Shown in pieces: positions 1-9,249 of a DNA stretch of 64,000 nt. Source of the stretch: Aurantiochytrium sp. KH105 (lineage: Eukaryota > Sar > Bigyra > Thraustochytrida > Thraustochytriidae); assembly GCA_003116975.1 (NCBI GenBank), contig BGKB01000050.1, positions 310,001 through 374,000 of the forward strand, given 5' to 3'. The notes beneath the pieces were generated by a model, which made no database searches, was not told the DNA's origin, and was given only the letters and a program-made list of their open reading frames with translations. Both the position numbers and the translations under genes were made by a program. Numbering within the stretch: position 1 is the stretch's first letter; every line of letters starts with the position of its first letter.

Positions 1-2198
1 AGCCCGTGTGCGTAGGCGAGGCCTGCCTCGACAAGGCAGCCGTAGAGCCGCAGACCATGTTCGAGATTGCCTCGCTCTCCAAGACGATTGGATCTGCCTT
101 TGCTATCGAATACTTTACGGCGCGGGGCATTTCGCTCGATATGCCAGTGAATGACCTCTTGGCGCAGACGCAGTCGACGTTTCGGATCAAAAACTCAAAA
201 TACGGTGACAAGGTGTTTCTCTGGCATCTCATGAGCCACAGCGCGCTCAATATGCACTATGTTAATGGCGTCCCTCTGAGCGAGACCATGCCAGAGACCC
301 GCGACTTCCTTGAAGGCAATGAGACGTATGGCTACCCGCCCATTGATGTTGTCGGAAAGCCTGGCACGCTCTTTCAGTACAGCGGCGGCGGTTTTCTTGT
401 GCTTCAACATCTCATCGAGCAGCTCGAGGGTGGCAAGAGCATCGACGCGCTTACCAAACCCTTTCTCGAGCAGATTGGCGTCGCCGACGAGCTCACCTTC
501 AACTACAAGCCTGAAAGCGCCCCTGTCGCTTGCGGGTATGACGATGAGGGTCAAGCAATTGTGGATACACGCAAAATGTTCCCGTCCTTTGCGGCTGGCG
601 CCCTCGGAACCCCGCGCGCCATGACGCGCTTTCTGGATGTGCTCGGCGAGGCGTATCGCTGCAAAGATGGTTCGGGCCCAATTTCCCACGACACGGCCGT
701 ACGCATGCTGCATGGCACGGACAAGGGCTGCCGCGAGTTTATGGGGGTTCTGATGGGGCTTGGAGTCTTTGTCGGTGAAGCTGGCCCGAACCGCTTCGCG
801 ATCCATCAAGGTGCCAACGATGGGTTTCGCGCCATTTACATTCATTGCTTTGACGGCCCTGATGCCGGTAAAAGCATCTCCGCCTTTGCCAACGGCGACA
901 ATCGAGCCATGTTTTTCATTGCCGAGGCCTGCCAAGCTATCCTCCGTGTAATGCATATTGAGGGCGTCAACGTCGATCGTTTCCCTGCAGCCTCTGTGGA
1001 TGTCGAGAAGATTCCACAGGAGGAAATTGTAAACTACGGCTACAAGAATCTGGTCTTTGTCGCCTTCGAGCCGACGTTGCCTGCTGGAATTGAGGACCGC
1101 GGCCCTCTCGATCCGCTCGCAACCCAGAATGTCTTTGTCGGCGCCAACTTGGAGCATGTCTCGAGCCAGCGTTTTGCACGTGCCTGCAACCTGGCTTCGG
1201 ACCATTTGCCCAAGTTTGATCCGGAACTCTTTTGCCCCATGGGTAAAGTCATGGACAGCTGGGAGACGTCCCGCCACAACCCGGAGACGCACGATACTGC
1301 TATTTTTTCGCTCGTCCGCCCCGCTCAAATTCGCTACGTCGTCTTTTCAACCAAGTACCACCTGGGCAACCAGGCCGAACACGCGCGTCTCAGTGCCCGC
1401 GTTTTTGAAGAAGGGCCTGCCGCCACTCCAAAGTGGGTAGAGATTGTGGCTAAAACCCATCTCGAGGGCCATGCAGAGAAACGCATTGTCCTCAATGACG
1501 CTCAGGCGGCCTTGCGCGTGGACCAAATTCAGATCGAAATCTTTCCTGATGGAGGACTGTCGCGCATCGGGCTTTTTGAAGACGGTTCTCTTCCCGACGC
1601 GCTGGCGTCCACCTTTCTCCCCTTTGCTGAGGCCAAGTGCATTCCTTGCACCGATCCAATCCCGAGCACCAAGAAGCCTCTGCAGCTCTTGTACGAGCCG
1701 ACGCCGTCGGAGGTTGCGCGGAACCGCCAGGCGCTCACCGTCGGTCAAGAGTTTGATGCTGCAAGTCTCGCATACGGAGGCGAGCTCGTGTCTGTCACGA
1801 ACCAGCACTATGGGCCTGCGGGCCAAGTTTTCTCCCCTTATATCCCGCTGTCGATGCACGACGGCTTTGAGAGTGCGCGTTCTCGTGAGGACAACCACCA
1901 CGAAGAGCTTGTCTTTCGTCTTGCGATGCCCGTCAAGGTCTTGCGCGTGGAACTTGACTTTACCTTTTTCGTCAACAACAATCCGCGCGAGATAAGCATC
2001 GAAGGATTGTCATGCGCGGGCAAGTGGGTCGAGATGGTGCAGCTGACACCCGTCAAAGCCTTTGCGGGCAACACCAAAGTGATCAAGATTGATTCGAGCG
2101 TCCCAGACATTTCGCAGGCGCGACTTAAAGTCTTTCCAGATGGAGGCGTCAATCGCGTGCGTATGATTGCGCTCGTGCCGCCCTCGGCAAACATTTGA
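1..2198 (+). CDS. Beta-lactamase-like serine hydrolase fused to an allantoicase-like domain (5' partial)
   Basis: The frame is open to the left edge, so the N-terminus is missing. Numbering from the GTG codon at 6, the first 340 residues resemble class C beta-lactamase/penicillin-binding-type serine hydrolases: an S-x-x-K motif (SLSK, Ser23/Lys26), a Tyr-Ser-Gly motif at Tyr125 in the place of the usual YxN, and an HQG triad at 267-269 in the place of the usual KTG/HxG box. From about 375 to the end are two jelly-roll repeats like those of allantoicase (allantoate to ureidoglycolate and urea). The first contains MDSWETSRHN and IFPDGGLSRI, the second VFPDGGVNRVRM; both match the family's x-PDGG-x-x-R signature. 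The hydrolase half keeps its catalytic residues; whether the allantoicase half is active cannot be told. It could be a purine-catabolism enzyme or a hydrolase with a borrowed binding domain. The next gene is convergent, 169 bp away. Confidence 0.82.
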   Translation, partial: PVCVGEACLDKAAVEPQTMFEIASLSKTIGSAFAIEYFTARGISLDMPVNDLLAQTQSTFRIKNSKYGDKVFLWHLMSHSALNMHYVNGVPLSETMPETRDFLEGNETYGYPPIDVVGKPGTLFQYSGGGFLVLQHLIEQLEGGKSIDALTKPFLEQIGVADELTFNYKPESAPVACGYDDEGQAIVDTRKMFPSFAAGALGTPRAMTRFLDVLGEAYRCKDGSGPISHDTAVRMLHGTDKGCREFMGVLMGLGVFVGEAGPNRFAIHQGANDGFRAIYIHCFDGPDAGKSISAFANGDNRAMFFIAEACQAILRVMHIEGVNVDRFPAASVDVEKIPQEEIVNYGYKNLVFVAFEPTLPAGIEDRGPLDPLATQNVFVGANLEHVSSQRFARACNLASDHLPKFDPELFCPMGKVMDSWETSRHNPETHDTAIFSLVRPAQIRYVVFSTKYHLGNQAEHARLSARVFEEGPAATPKWVEIVAKTHLEGHAEKRIVLNDAQAALRVDQIQIEIFPDGGLSRIGLFEDGSLPDALASTFLPFAEAKCIPCTDPIPSTKKPLQLLYEPTPSEVARNRQALTVGQEFDAASLAYGGELVSVTNQHYGPAGQVFSPYIPLSMHDGFESARSREDNHHEELVFRLAMPVKVLRVELDFTFFVNNNPREISIEGLSCAGKWVEMVQLTPVKAFAGNTKVIKIDSSVPDISQARLKVFPDGGVNRVRMIALVPPSANI

Positions 2199-2367
2199 GC
2201 CACACCCCTCACATTAGAAAAAAAAAAAATCATTCTCGAATATGTAGACAAAGATCAAGACTTTCCGAACAACCACCTTGGCAACAGCAACAAGAACTAA
2301 TACCAAGCGCAACCAACAGCATCAATTGAAATGCGTCGATTACGAATGCCAAAAATGCAGTTTATGG

Positions 2368-4446
2368 TCATGTCGAAAGAAGCAGTCCGTCACACACAAC
2401 CGCAAACTCGCGCAGCTGAATCGAATGGGGGATCTCCCGCAACCAAAGACGGGCCGCCCGATCGACCCATTCGGTCTCACTCATCCGAGGCGGAAGCGAG
2501 GACTGTTTCGTGCCGCGGCTCTTTTGAGTGAGAAGAGGATGCCGTTGACGACATGCAAGAAGTGCGTGCAAATGGGCAAATCCTTCTCCAACATCTGGAC
2601 AGGTGTCCCAGTCATGCGCGGTGGAGGCGTCTTGGAGGTCATCGTAATCTTCTACTGCAATTGGATCTGTTTCGTCAGAGAAACTCGCAGCGTGCCACCA
2701 TGGTGTACCCTCATGCAACGTCGCAGCACTCGATCCGAAGAGACGTTGGTGCTCGTGCAATTTGTGGTCGTGCTCGGTCGAAGAGAAAATCTCATTCAAA
2801 AGAACGTGCTTGAGAAAGGCCATCTCCGGGCTCTGCGCGTCGAGACCAGAGTCACCGTATGAAGCGAGAGGGCAAAAGAAAAGCTGTGGGTGCGGCGCAG
2901 CATGCGGCACGATATCCGTAAAAAATGACATCCAAAGTTCTTGCTCGCGAGCGAGGCTCGCTGCTACATCAATCTTGTGCATGGGCATTTCATTGCGAAC
3001 CAAGATAAGGTCTGCCACCGCATCTTTGATTGCGTCGCCGCCCTTGGCAAGATACGCGAATCGCAGGAGCTTCCAGAGTCCTCGTGTCTGGGCATCCTCG
3101 TCGCTCTCGACGAGAAAAAGAGCGTCGCAAACGGAAAGCATAAAGACTGCAAGCTGAAGGTCATGAAGGGTGGCAAGCGAGGCGTGCGAGCTGCAGAGAT
3201 TCAAGTTTGCTTGCCGCTCCACGAGATCGTAGAGTACCGAGGGACTCAGGACGGGCTGTGCATCGAGCAGGAGAACTCTCTCCCCTCCAACAGTGCAAAA
3301 GGCAGCCTTTACGCCACGTGTTTTGTGCACAATACTGCATTTCTCGTCCTTGGATCGCTCCACAAATGGACGCGCGCGCTCGACGGGATTGAGCGAGGTT
3401 GTCGAGACCGTGAGAGCATTGAGCAAAGCACTCTTGCCGCTGCCCTGTGTGCCAAGTGCGCCAATAACGCGATATTGTGTGTTGGCAGCTTGCCACAGTG
3501 GCGATGGAAGACTTGACCCTGTTGCGGTAAAGCTAAAGCGCGAGTCAACGAGCTCGTGTGCCCAGGGTGACTTGACGGGCGTGGGCGATGGAGGAACGGG
3601 AGTACTCGGCTTGCTCGTTGGGGGCGTCACCGATTTGGCCGCCTTCACTGGTTGTTTCTTTGTAGAGGTGACTTTGGCTTGTTTTCCAGGGACAGATGCG
3701 GGTAGCTTCGCGGACGTTGATGCAGGGCGCTTTGAAGCGGCTGATGCGCTTGCACTCTCGCCAGTCTCGGTATCGGTGTCCCGTTTGGCGCTCAATATAG
3801 CCACTGGTCTTGTGGTCATGTCCGCGCCAGCTGGGAGGATGACCATGGGACGTGTCGGTTCCTTGGGCCCTTTCTTGCCGCGTCGTTTTCCCTGCATTTG
3901 GTGTTGGTATTGCTGCGAAGGTTGCTGAGGCTTTCCCGTGGTGAGAGATTTTGTTTTGGGTTTGGGAGCTGCTGTTTCCTTTTTCTTTGACAAGTCCTGC
4001 CCTTCTGTCTGCTGCGGGTGAGCTCGCTCCGGGTTCACCTGGATTTGGTTCACTTTGAATTGTACGTGGTCTTGCTGCGGTGCCTGTATCTGTTGCCATG
4101 GCGAGACGAGAGGAGCGGCTAGTCTTGTGTTTGGTTGCTGCACTGTCTGCGCGGGCTGTTTGCTCTGGCTCGCAGGTACTGCGGGCGTTCTGACCTGCAG
4201 CGGATGTTGTCGCGTTTGCCAAGCTCGCTGCTGCTGCTGCTGCTGCTGCTGTTTCTGCTGTTTTTGCTGCTCCTCCTGGGCCTTCACTTTGGCTGCCAAC
4301 GCTGCAATTCCCGTCGGTCGCGGAGCCTCTGCGGCGTGGCTGCTGCTGGTGCCGCTGCCGCTGCTGCTGCTGCTGCTGGCATGGTCCTCCTGTTCTCCGC
4401 GTCCCTCAAGCACGGCGGTGCGCCACGCGCCCGGGCGGCCGTCCAT
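2368..4446 (-). CDS. SMG9: SMG9-like nonsense-mediated mRNA decay factor
   Basis: Predicted 692 residues. SMG9 partners SMG8 and regulates the SMG1 kinase that phosphorylates UPF1 during nonsense-mediated mRNA decay. The first 300 residues are disordered and low in complexity (poly-Gln coded by CAG/CTG-type repeats, then Lys/Pro/Ser/Thr-rich). A G-domain-like fold starts near residue 324 with the P-loop IGALGTQGSGKSALLNAL, very close to the GLQGTGKS loop of animal SMG9. The middle (LLLDAQPVLSPSVLYDL, then VCDALFLVESDEDAQT) and the C-terminal WVDRAARLWLREI also fit SMG9. The ATG at 4446 is the first in frame, and the low-complexity N-terminus makes the exact start uncertain. It is divergent from the cyclin C gene. 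The protein is longer than human SMG9 (about 520 residues) because of the N-terminal tail. Confidence 0.88.
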   Translation of the reverse strand: MDGRPGAWRTAVLEGRGEQEDHASSSSSSGSGTSSSHAAEAPRPTGIAALAAKVKAQEEQQKQQKQQQQQQQQRAWQTRQHPLQVRTPAVPASQSKQPAQTVQQPNTRLAAPLVSPWQQIQAPQQDHVQFKVNQIQVNPERAHPQQTEGQDLSKKKETAAPKPKTKSLTTGKPQQPSQQYQHQMQGKRRGKKGPKEPTRPMVILPAGADMTTRPVAILSAKRDTDTETGESASASAASKRPASTSAKLPASVPGKQAKVTSTKKQPVKAAKSVTPPTSKPSTPVPPSPTPVKSPWAHELVDSRFSFTATGSSLPSPLWQAANTQYRVIGALGTQGSGKSALLNALTVSTTSLNPVERARPFVERSKDEKCSIVHKTRGVKAAFCTVGGERVLLLDAQPVLSPSVLYDLVERQANLNLCSSHASLATLHDLQLAVFMLSVCDALFLVESDEDAQTRGLWKLLRFAYLAKGGDAIKDAVADLILVRNEMPMHKIDVAASLAREQELWMSFFTDIVPHAAPHPQLFFCPLASYGDSGLDAQSPEMAFLKHVLLNEIFSSTEHDHKLHEHQRLFGSSAATLHEGTPWWHAASFSDETDPIAVEDYDDLQDASTAHDWDTCPDVGEGFAHLHALLACRQRHPLLTQKSRGTKQSSLPPRMSETEWVDRAARLWLREIPHSIQLREFAVVCDGLLLST

Positions 4447-4572
4447 CGCAAGCGGGCTTGCTTTGTTGTTTTTCTCCGTCTGCCTTCGGTCTGTCTGCGC
4501 GAGACGAGTCGGACGCTATGCACCCCTCCGCCAGCGTCCAGCTTGAAAGGCCGAGGCACGCTCAACAAAAGC

Positions 4573-4603
<31 letters not shown>

Positions 4604-4944
4604 CGCAGCGAGCGGCGCCCGGCCTGCTTGGCGCGAGCGCAAGGAGAACTCGATCTGGCTGCCCTCACATCGTCGCGCGGCGCTGCGGCGTTGGTGGTGA
4701 AGATCACGAGGTCTACAGCGGCAGGGAGCTATTCTGCTCGCGCAGCAAGTGAGCCGCCGTGCCGAGAGAGACGCGACAGAGGCGCAGAGGAAAAAGAAGC
4801 TGCACGCAGCTTGCAATTCAAGACCACTTTTGTCGTGCCTTTGAGGGCTGCGACGGCGGGCGGCGGAGGTGGCGAACGTGACGAGAAGAGCAATCGAGGA
4901 TAGAAAGTGCTCGCCGTTAACATCTCGAGTGAGACGCGGAAACG
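4447..4944. promoter_or_regulatory. Divergent SMG9/cyclin C spacer with (GA)n tract
   Basis: This 498 bp region separates two divergently transcribed genes, so it should contain both promoters and 5' UTRs. It is GC-rich and carries an uninterrupted GA dinucleotide tract at 4577-4603. I see no TATA box that I would trust and no convincing gene. Confidence 0.5.
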
Positions 4945-5844
4945 ATGGCGAGTAGTTTTTGGGAGTCGTCGCACTGCAGTCGTTGGCTCTTCTCCGAGAA
5001 CGATCTCAAGGAGCGCCGCGACCGCTACCACTGCACATTCATGGAGGCAGAAAGTGCGCAGGTACTCAATGATGAAATGATGAGACTCATGAACCTGGTG
5101 GGTAAATCCCTCAGGTGGCGACAAACGGTCATTGCCACGAGTAAGCTCTTGTATAAACGCTTCTTCGTTGTCACGTGCATGGACGAACGATACGATCCGC
5201 GATTAATCGCGGTGACCTGCCTTTATCTCGCTGCCAAAGTCGAAGAGCTTGGACAGTACAAGTTGAGGGACCTACTAGCCAAGGTGCAGGAAGTGCAATC
5301 ACGCGAAGGGCTCCAGATTCCAAACTATAGCCACCAGCATGTGCACGATTTTGAGTTTCACATTCTCGATGCATTGAGCTTTGATTTGGTGGTCTTTCAC
5401 CCCTACCAGTATCTGTCCAAGTACGTGCGTGACGCGCAGATTGAGGACCAAACATGTGTCGACGCGGCCTGGAGTATACTCAACGACTCGTATCTTTCTG
5501 ACGTGATTCTCTTGTATCCACCGTACCTGATTGCCATTGCAGCATTTTACATGGCGTGTGTGCAGACGAACGTGGACTCGAAAAAGTGGTTCAGTCAGCT
5601 AAATGTTCGTCTCGACGTAGTTCGCGAAATCGCGCAACATATTATTGACATGTACAAAGGTCGTGCTGCGGTGGCAGAGCGACAAAGGCGCATTCGACCC
5701 GAGGTGATGGAAGACGTCAATCGCAAGTTCGAGAGCAACTTTGCGATGCAACACGAGGAGCACAAGAAGCGCGCCAACGAGTTACGAAAGCGTAAAAAGC
5801 AGCAGGAAAAGCCTGGCAATGCAAATAAGAAGGTGAGACGATGA
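4945..5844 (+). CDS. CCNC: Cyclin C, Mediator kinase-module cyclin
   Basis: 299 residues, near the usual 270-300 of cyclin C. Cyclin C binds CDK8 in the Mediator kinase module and modulates RNA polymerase II transcription in the nucleus. The N-terminal MASSFWESSHCSRWLF matches the diagnostic cyclin C start (animal MAGNFWQSSHYLQW). The first cyclin box (about 40-140) holds LRWRQTVIATSKLLYKRFF and TCLYLAAKVEEL. The second box follows (about 150-240) with the conserved FDLVVFHPYQYL and LYPPYLIAIAAFYMAC. The C-terminal 40 residues are Lys/Arg-rich (NELRKRKKQQEKPGNANKK) and could be a nuclear localisation signal. The start at 4945 gives the family N-terminus exactly. It is convergent with ARPC2. 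Confidence 0.93.
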   Translation: MASSFWESSHCSRWLFSENDLKERRDRYHCTFMEAESAQVLNDEMMRLMNLVGKSLRWRQTVIATSKLLYKRFFVVTCMDERYDPRLIAVTCLYLAAKVEELGQYKLRDLLAKVQEVQSREGLQIPNYSHQHVHDFEFHILDALSFDLVVFHPYQYLSKYVRDAQIEDQTCVDAAWSILNDSYLSDVILLYPPYLIAIAAFYMACVQTNVDSKKWFSQLNVRLDVVREIAQHIIDMYKGRAAVAERQRRIRPEVMEDVNRKFESNFAMQHEEHKKRANELRKRKKQQEKPGNANKKVRR

Positions 5845-6262
5845 CGTGCAAAAAAAAGAAATAGATAGAAGGATGCGATGGGTTCATCAATTTTGACGGC
5901 AATGAAGCAGCAAGGGAGAAACGCAATTGATCCGAAGCTTTTTATATCCTTGCAAGAAACAAGACAATCAAACCTAAATAAACCAACAAACAAACAAGAA
6001 ACTGTGTCCTTTATTGGGATTTTACTCACAAGAAAAGTGCGTGACGAAGCTGTGCTTGGCTCGAAGGATGGAGTTACGTTTCATTCCGGTATGGCAACAC
6101 CCGTGAGAGAGAGAGAGATTGAAAGAGCTTGTGCATCTCTACCTCAACCTCGCAGAGTAGAGGTTGTAGGAGCCAATACTAGAAAATTCGATCCTTTGCC
6201 TCTGTGTCTTGAGACTGGGCCTAGGGCCTTGGCATCTGTGTGTGATTCGTCTGGCCTCGAAA
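5845..6262. other. Convergent spacer, cyclin C and ARPC2 3' ends
   Basis: This 418 bp spacer holds the 3' ends of two convergent genes. It is richer in A and T than its surroundings, with an AATAAA on the plus strand at 5977-5982 and a short GA tract near 6107-6120. No gene is seen. Confidence 0.5.
5977..5982 (+). terminator. Candidate polyadenylation signal for cyclin C
   Basis: A canonical AATAAA hexamer lies 133 bp after the cyclin C stop codon in an A-rich stretch. Whether this organism uses the hexamer is not known from the sequence. Confidence 0.35.
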
Positions 6263-7165
6263 TTAGTTGTTGTAGGTACGATAGGCCTTCTTTGAGGTGG
6301 ACTCATCGCCTGCAGTGGGATCAGCGCGCTTGAGAACCTTGAGCAAGAGCTCGACGCGGTTGCGCATGCGCGAATGAAGGTGAGACTTGGAGGCCTTGAT
6401 GTGGTAGTGGAGGTAGGCACGGAAACCCTGAAAGAGTGTAATGATCTTCTCCATCTTTTCGGCTCCTTCGACGTGGCTCTTGAAGACCTGGAACATGACG
6501 TAACCTACAAGATTGTCGGCCGGCTTGAACTCGCGGACCTTGGCAAGATCACCAGGAATCTCGGTTGTAAAGGTCACGGCTGGCGCCTGCGGGACCTTGC
6601 GTCCGGCCTCAGACATTTCCTGGAGAAAGACCTTGGCCAGCGCTCGGTCCGTCTCGTCGGCAAAGTGAAAGGTGAAGAAGACCATGACGCGATCGTTGCC
6701 CGGAGCGAGAACAATGCGCTCGTTGGGTCGGAAGGGAATCACCATGGGCTTGATGCTGCTGGACTTGCCGGCGGCCAGGGCCTCGAAGCAGCGACGAAAT
6801 GGCGCAGCCATGATGTTGCGCTTGATCTCACCAAAGTCCTTAGCTACAGCGTCTCTATCCGCACTCGATTCGTTCACATCGATCTCAAAGACAAGGTCGT
6901 AGCCGTCAACCTTTTCACGCGACTGGTAGCGGCCGTACTTGGAGTCGAGTGCAGCCGTGGCACCCATGCTTGCCAGGGAAGAGTAGCACGGCATTGCCAT
7001 TCGAAAAGAGAGCACGTTCTTGTTGCTCGACGTCGCAACGATGTGGTACTTGACATCGTCAAAGTCTGAGCAGGTGATGTCGAGGGGCTCTGGCTTGGTC
7101 TCCGGATCAAGACGCGTGCGGATCGTCTCCTCGATAATGGGATGGCCGGTCTCGAGGAAGATCAT
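6263..7165 (-). CDS. ARPC2: Arp2/3 complex subunit 2 (p34-Arc)
   Basis: 300 residues from the ATG at 7165, the normal family length. ARPC2 forms the core of the Arp2/3 complex with ARPC4, contacts the mother filament and is needed for branched actin nucleation. The start MIFLETGHPIIEETIRTRLD aligns with the animal MILLEVNNRIIEETL. Further matches are ADFDGV-like SDFDDVKYHIVA, the central KVFLQEMSEAGRKVPQAP, and the C-terminal GFRAYLHYHIKASKSHLHSR with the conserved R-x-Y-L-H-Y-H-I-K signature. The frame continues upstream to an Arg-rich ATG at 7306, but family alignment favours 7165. The 3' end faces cyclin C and the 5' end faces a 2 kb divergent spacer shared with the ABCA gene. Confidence 0.94.
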   Translation of the reverse strand: MIFLETGHPIIEETIRTRLDPETKPEPLDITCSDFDDVKYHIVATSSNKNVLSFRMAMPCYSSLASMGATAALDSKYGRYQSREKVDGYDLVFEIDVNESSADRDAVAKDFGEIKRNIMAAPFRRCFEALAAGKSSSIKPMVIPFRPNERIVLAPGNDRVMVFFTFHFADETDRALAKVFLQEMSEAGRKVPQAPAVTFTTEIPGDLAKVREFKPADNLVGYVMFQVFKSHVEGAEKMEKIITLFQGFRAYLHYHIKASKSHLHSRMRNRVELLLKVLKRADPTAGDESTSKKAYRTYNN

Positions 7166-8194
7166 CGTGATCAAGTGGAAATCCGCGTGCGGGCGGTCTC
7201 GCTGTGCTCCGCGCGCTGCTGCTCCTTCGTCGGGACGGGTCGGGTGCGCGACGAACCTGGCGAAGCGGTCGCTTCTTCTTCTTCTTCTTCTTCTTCTTTG
7301 CCTCACGCGTACGCTGCGACCTGCAGCGTCACCAGGACTCGACGCGGCGGCGGGGAGACGGCTATGCGATCGCGTGCGAGAGCGCGTGCGTGAGCTCGAG
7401 CGTGCGCGAGCTTGCGCGTGCGCGTGCAGGGGCGAGGGGAGAGGGCGCGCGCAAGCCGGAGTCTCGCGAAGTAGGATCTGTCTGCCTTCCCTCTCTCTCT
7501 CTCTCTCTCTCTCTCCTTTGTGTCTTTTCCCTCTTTGACCGCCGCCTGCCGGAAGATCTATCTGCGTCTCTACTTTCCCCGTCTCTTGCTTTCTTTGTAG
7601 CCAGTTTCCCCGTATTTTCCCGACCCTCGCTCGTTCTTTTCGAACCTCGGTCGTGGAAAAGGAACACGGAACGATTGATTAAGGGATAGCGCAACCCTTT
7701 TATAACAGTAAAAGGGTTGCGCGCGAGATGCCAATGAACAAAAGAGCAACCCAACGCCGCTGGCATGGAGAGGTTTCTTTCTTGTTGACGGCGGAAGGAG
7801 CGACATCCTCTCGCTGGCGAATGTCGCAGCGCGGAAATTACGACGCCGTTTACCACGTGGCGCATTCTTTGGCCATCCTCTTGAGCGCCAGGAGGGTTGG
7901 TAAGCATATTTTTCTCTTCTGAAACCCGTCCCGATTGTCGTTCGTAGGGGCACGGCTCCGACCTTGCTGTATCAGCATCGGCCATGGCGTGCATTCTACT
8001 GCCGTTTCCTGTCGCTTTTGCTGTCGCCTTCGCTGTCGCTGTTGCCGTCGCTGTCGCTGTTGCCGTTGCTGTTGCTTGCATCCTGGACAGGATTGTACGC
8101 AGCGCGCCATCCGCATCCGCAAGGCCTCAGCTTGAAGCCTTCATCGCCTTGCAAAATCATAAAGCGGTCATCGTTGGTCGGTCGGCCGGCCGGC

Positions 8195-8231
<37 letters not shown>

Positions 8232-9249
8232 CAGACAGACCACCTCTGCCGCCCGGGCGGCGTCGCGGCCGAGCAGTTCCTCCCCGCGTCCCGCGTCCCG
8301 TCGCTGGCCGCTTGCTCCCTCCGCGAGTCTGTCTGTGTCGCACGGCGGCCCCGCCTCCCTTTTTAGCGGCCCTTTGCTCCCTGCAGCTCGAGCTTCTGCA
8401 TCGCCTGCGGTGGGTCCCTGCCTCGCTCGCGAGCGAGCTAGCTCAGGCGACTGTCGTGCGACGGGTCCAGCCCGGGCGAGGCGCGGCGGCAGGCGGGCAG
8501 GACGTAGAGCGTCTGCGCGGCTGGGCAGAGCGAGGTCCCGCGCGCGAGGAGCGAGCAAATTCAAATTCAAATTCAAATTCAAGTTGCGAAATTCGAAATT
8601 CGAAATTCATTCGAAAAGCCTGGCGAGGAAGAGGGGCTGGGAGTCCGGCGCGAGCCAGCGGCGGCGGCAGCTGCGAGGGCTGCGCCGCGCGCGGGCCGTA
8701 AAGGCCTTGCTTGCGCTGCCGCTCGCAGACGCACGTTCGACCCCTGCGGAGCCGCGAGGCCGCGAGGCGAAGAATTCGAAGTATTCGAAGTTCTTGCGGA
8801 CAGTCAGTCTCCAGGGCAGCGCTCGCCCGCGCGGACCAGCGGCGGCTCGCGTGTCTGCGCATCGCCCATCTTCGCTGTTCGCTCGCTGGCGTGTACGAGC
8901 TGCAGCGAGCCGACAAGAAAAACAGGCAGCTCGAACGAGGAGACCTACTTTTAGTGAATCTGGAACTTGCACCGCGCTGTGCACGCGCTCGCTGGACGCA
9001 GGTCTTGCTTGCTAGCGCGCCACTTCCTTTTTTCCTTCTTTCTTTTTAGCTCCGCCGCTACTGCACCTGCTACAGCTGGTCTCACAGAAGCTTGCAGTGA
9101 TCGCGAGTGGTCCGCACTCCCTCACGCTGGCAGGAGGTGTGCGCGTAAAGCAGTGAAGAGGGCGTGCGCCGCTGCCGTACGCAGCGAGCCCGCTTGCTCA
9201 CAGACCAGGCCAGACAGGCAAACAGACGAGTTGACTCGGAGTGACACGC
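7166..9249. promoter_or_regulatory. Large divergent ARPC2/ABCA spacer rich in simple repeats
   Basis: These 2,084 bp between divergent genes are very GC-rich with islands of simple sequence: TTC repeat 7272-7298, CT tract 7493-7516, a degenerate GCTGTCGC-type repeat 8009-8080, a GA tract 8199-8231, and an AATTCA/TTCGAA cluster 8556-8615 continued at 8775-8789. Several open frames cross it, but they owe their length to these repeats and to high GC, and none resembles a protein. It presumably contains both promoters and long 5' UTRs. Confidence 0.5.
8556..8615. repeat. AAATTC tandem repeat passing into TTCGAA palindromes
   Basis: The motif CAAATT is repeated four to five times from 8556, then the sequence changes to CGAAATT units containing TTCGAA at 8592, 8599 and 8610. 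Two more TTCGAA sites follow at 8775 and 8784. The block is strikingly AT-rich within GC-rich DNA. Confidence 0.8.

Noticed and set aside
195-1328. A 377-codon antisense open frame within the beta-lactamase/allantoicase gene
   Set aside because: GC-rich coding DNA often opens the opposite strand; the plus-strand product has clear family motifs, this one none.
8556-8795. TTCGAA cluster read as heat-shock elements
   Set aside because: Heat-shock elements need GAA and TTC units spaced by two bases; here they abut or are spaced by one or three, so that interpretation does not fit.
7984-9015. A 343-codon open frame in the ARPC2/ABCA spacer
   Set aside because: Its Ala/Val run comes from a GCTGTCGC-type repeat and the rest is Arg/Ala/Ser-rich; overlapping frames are equally open.
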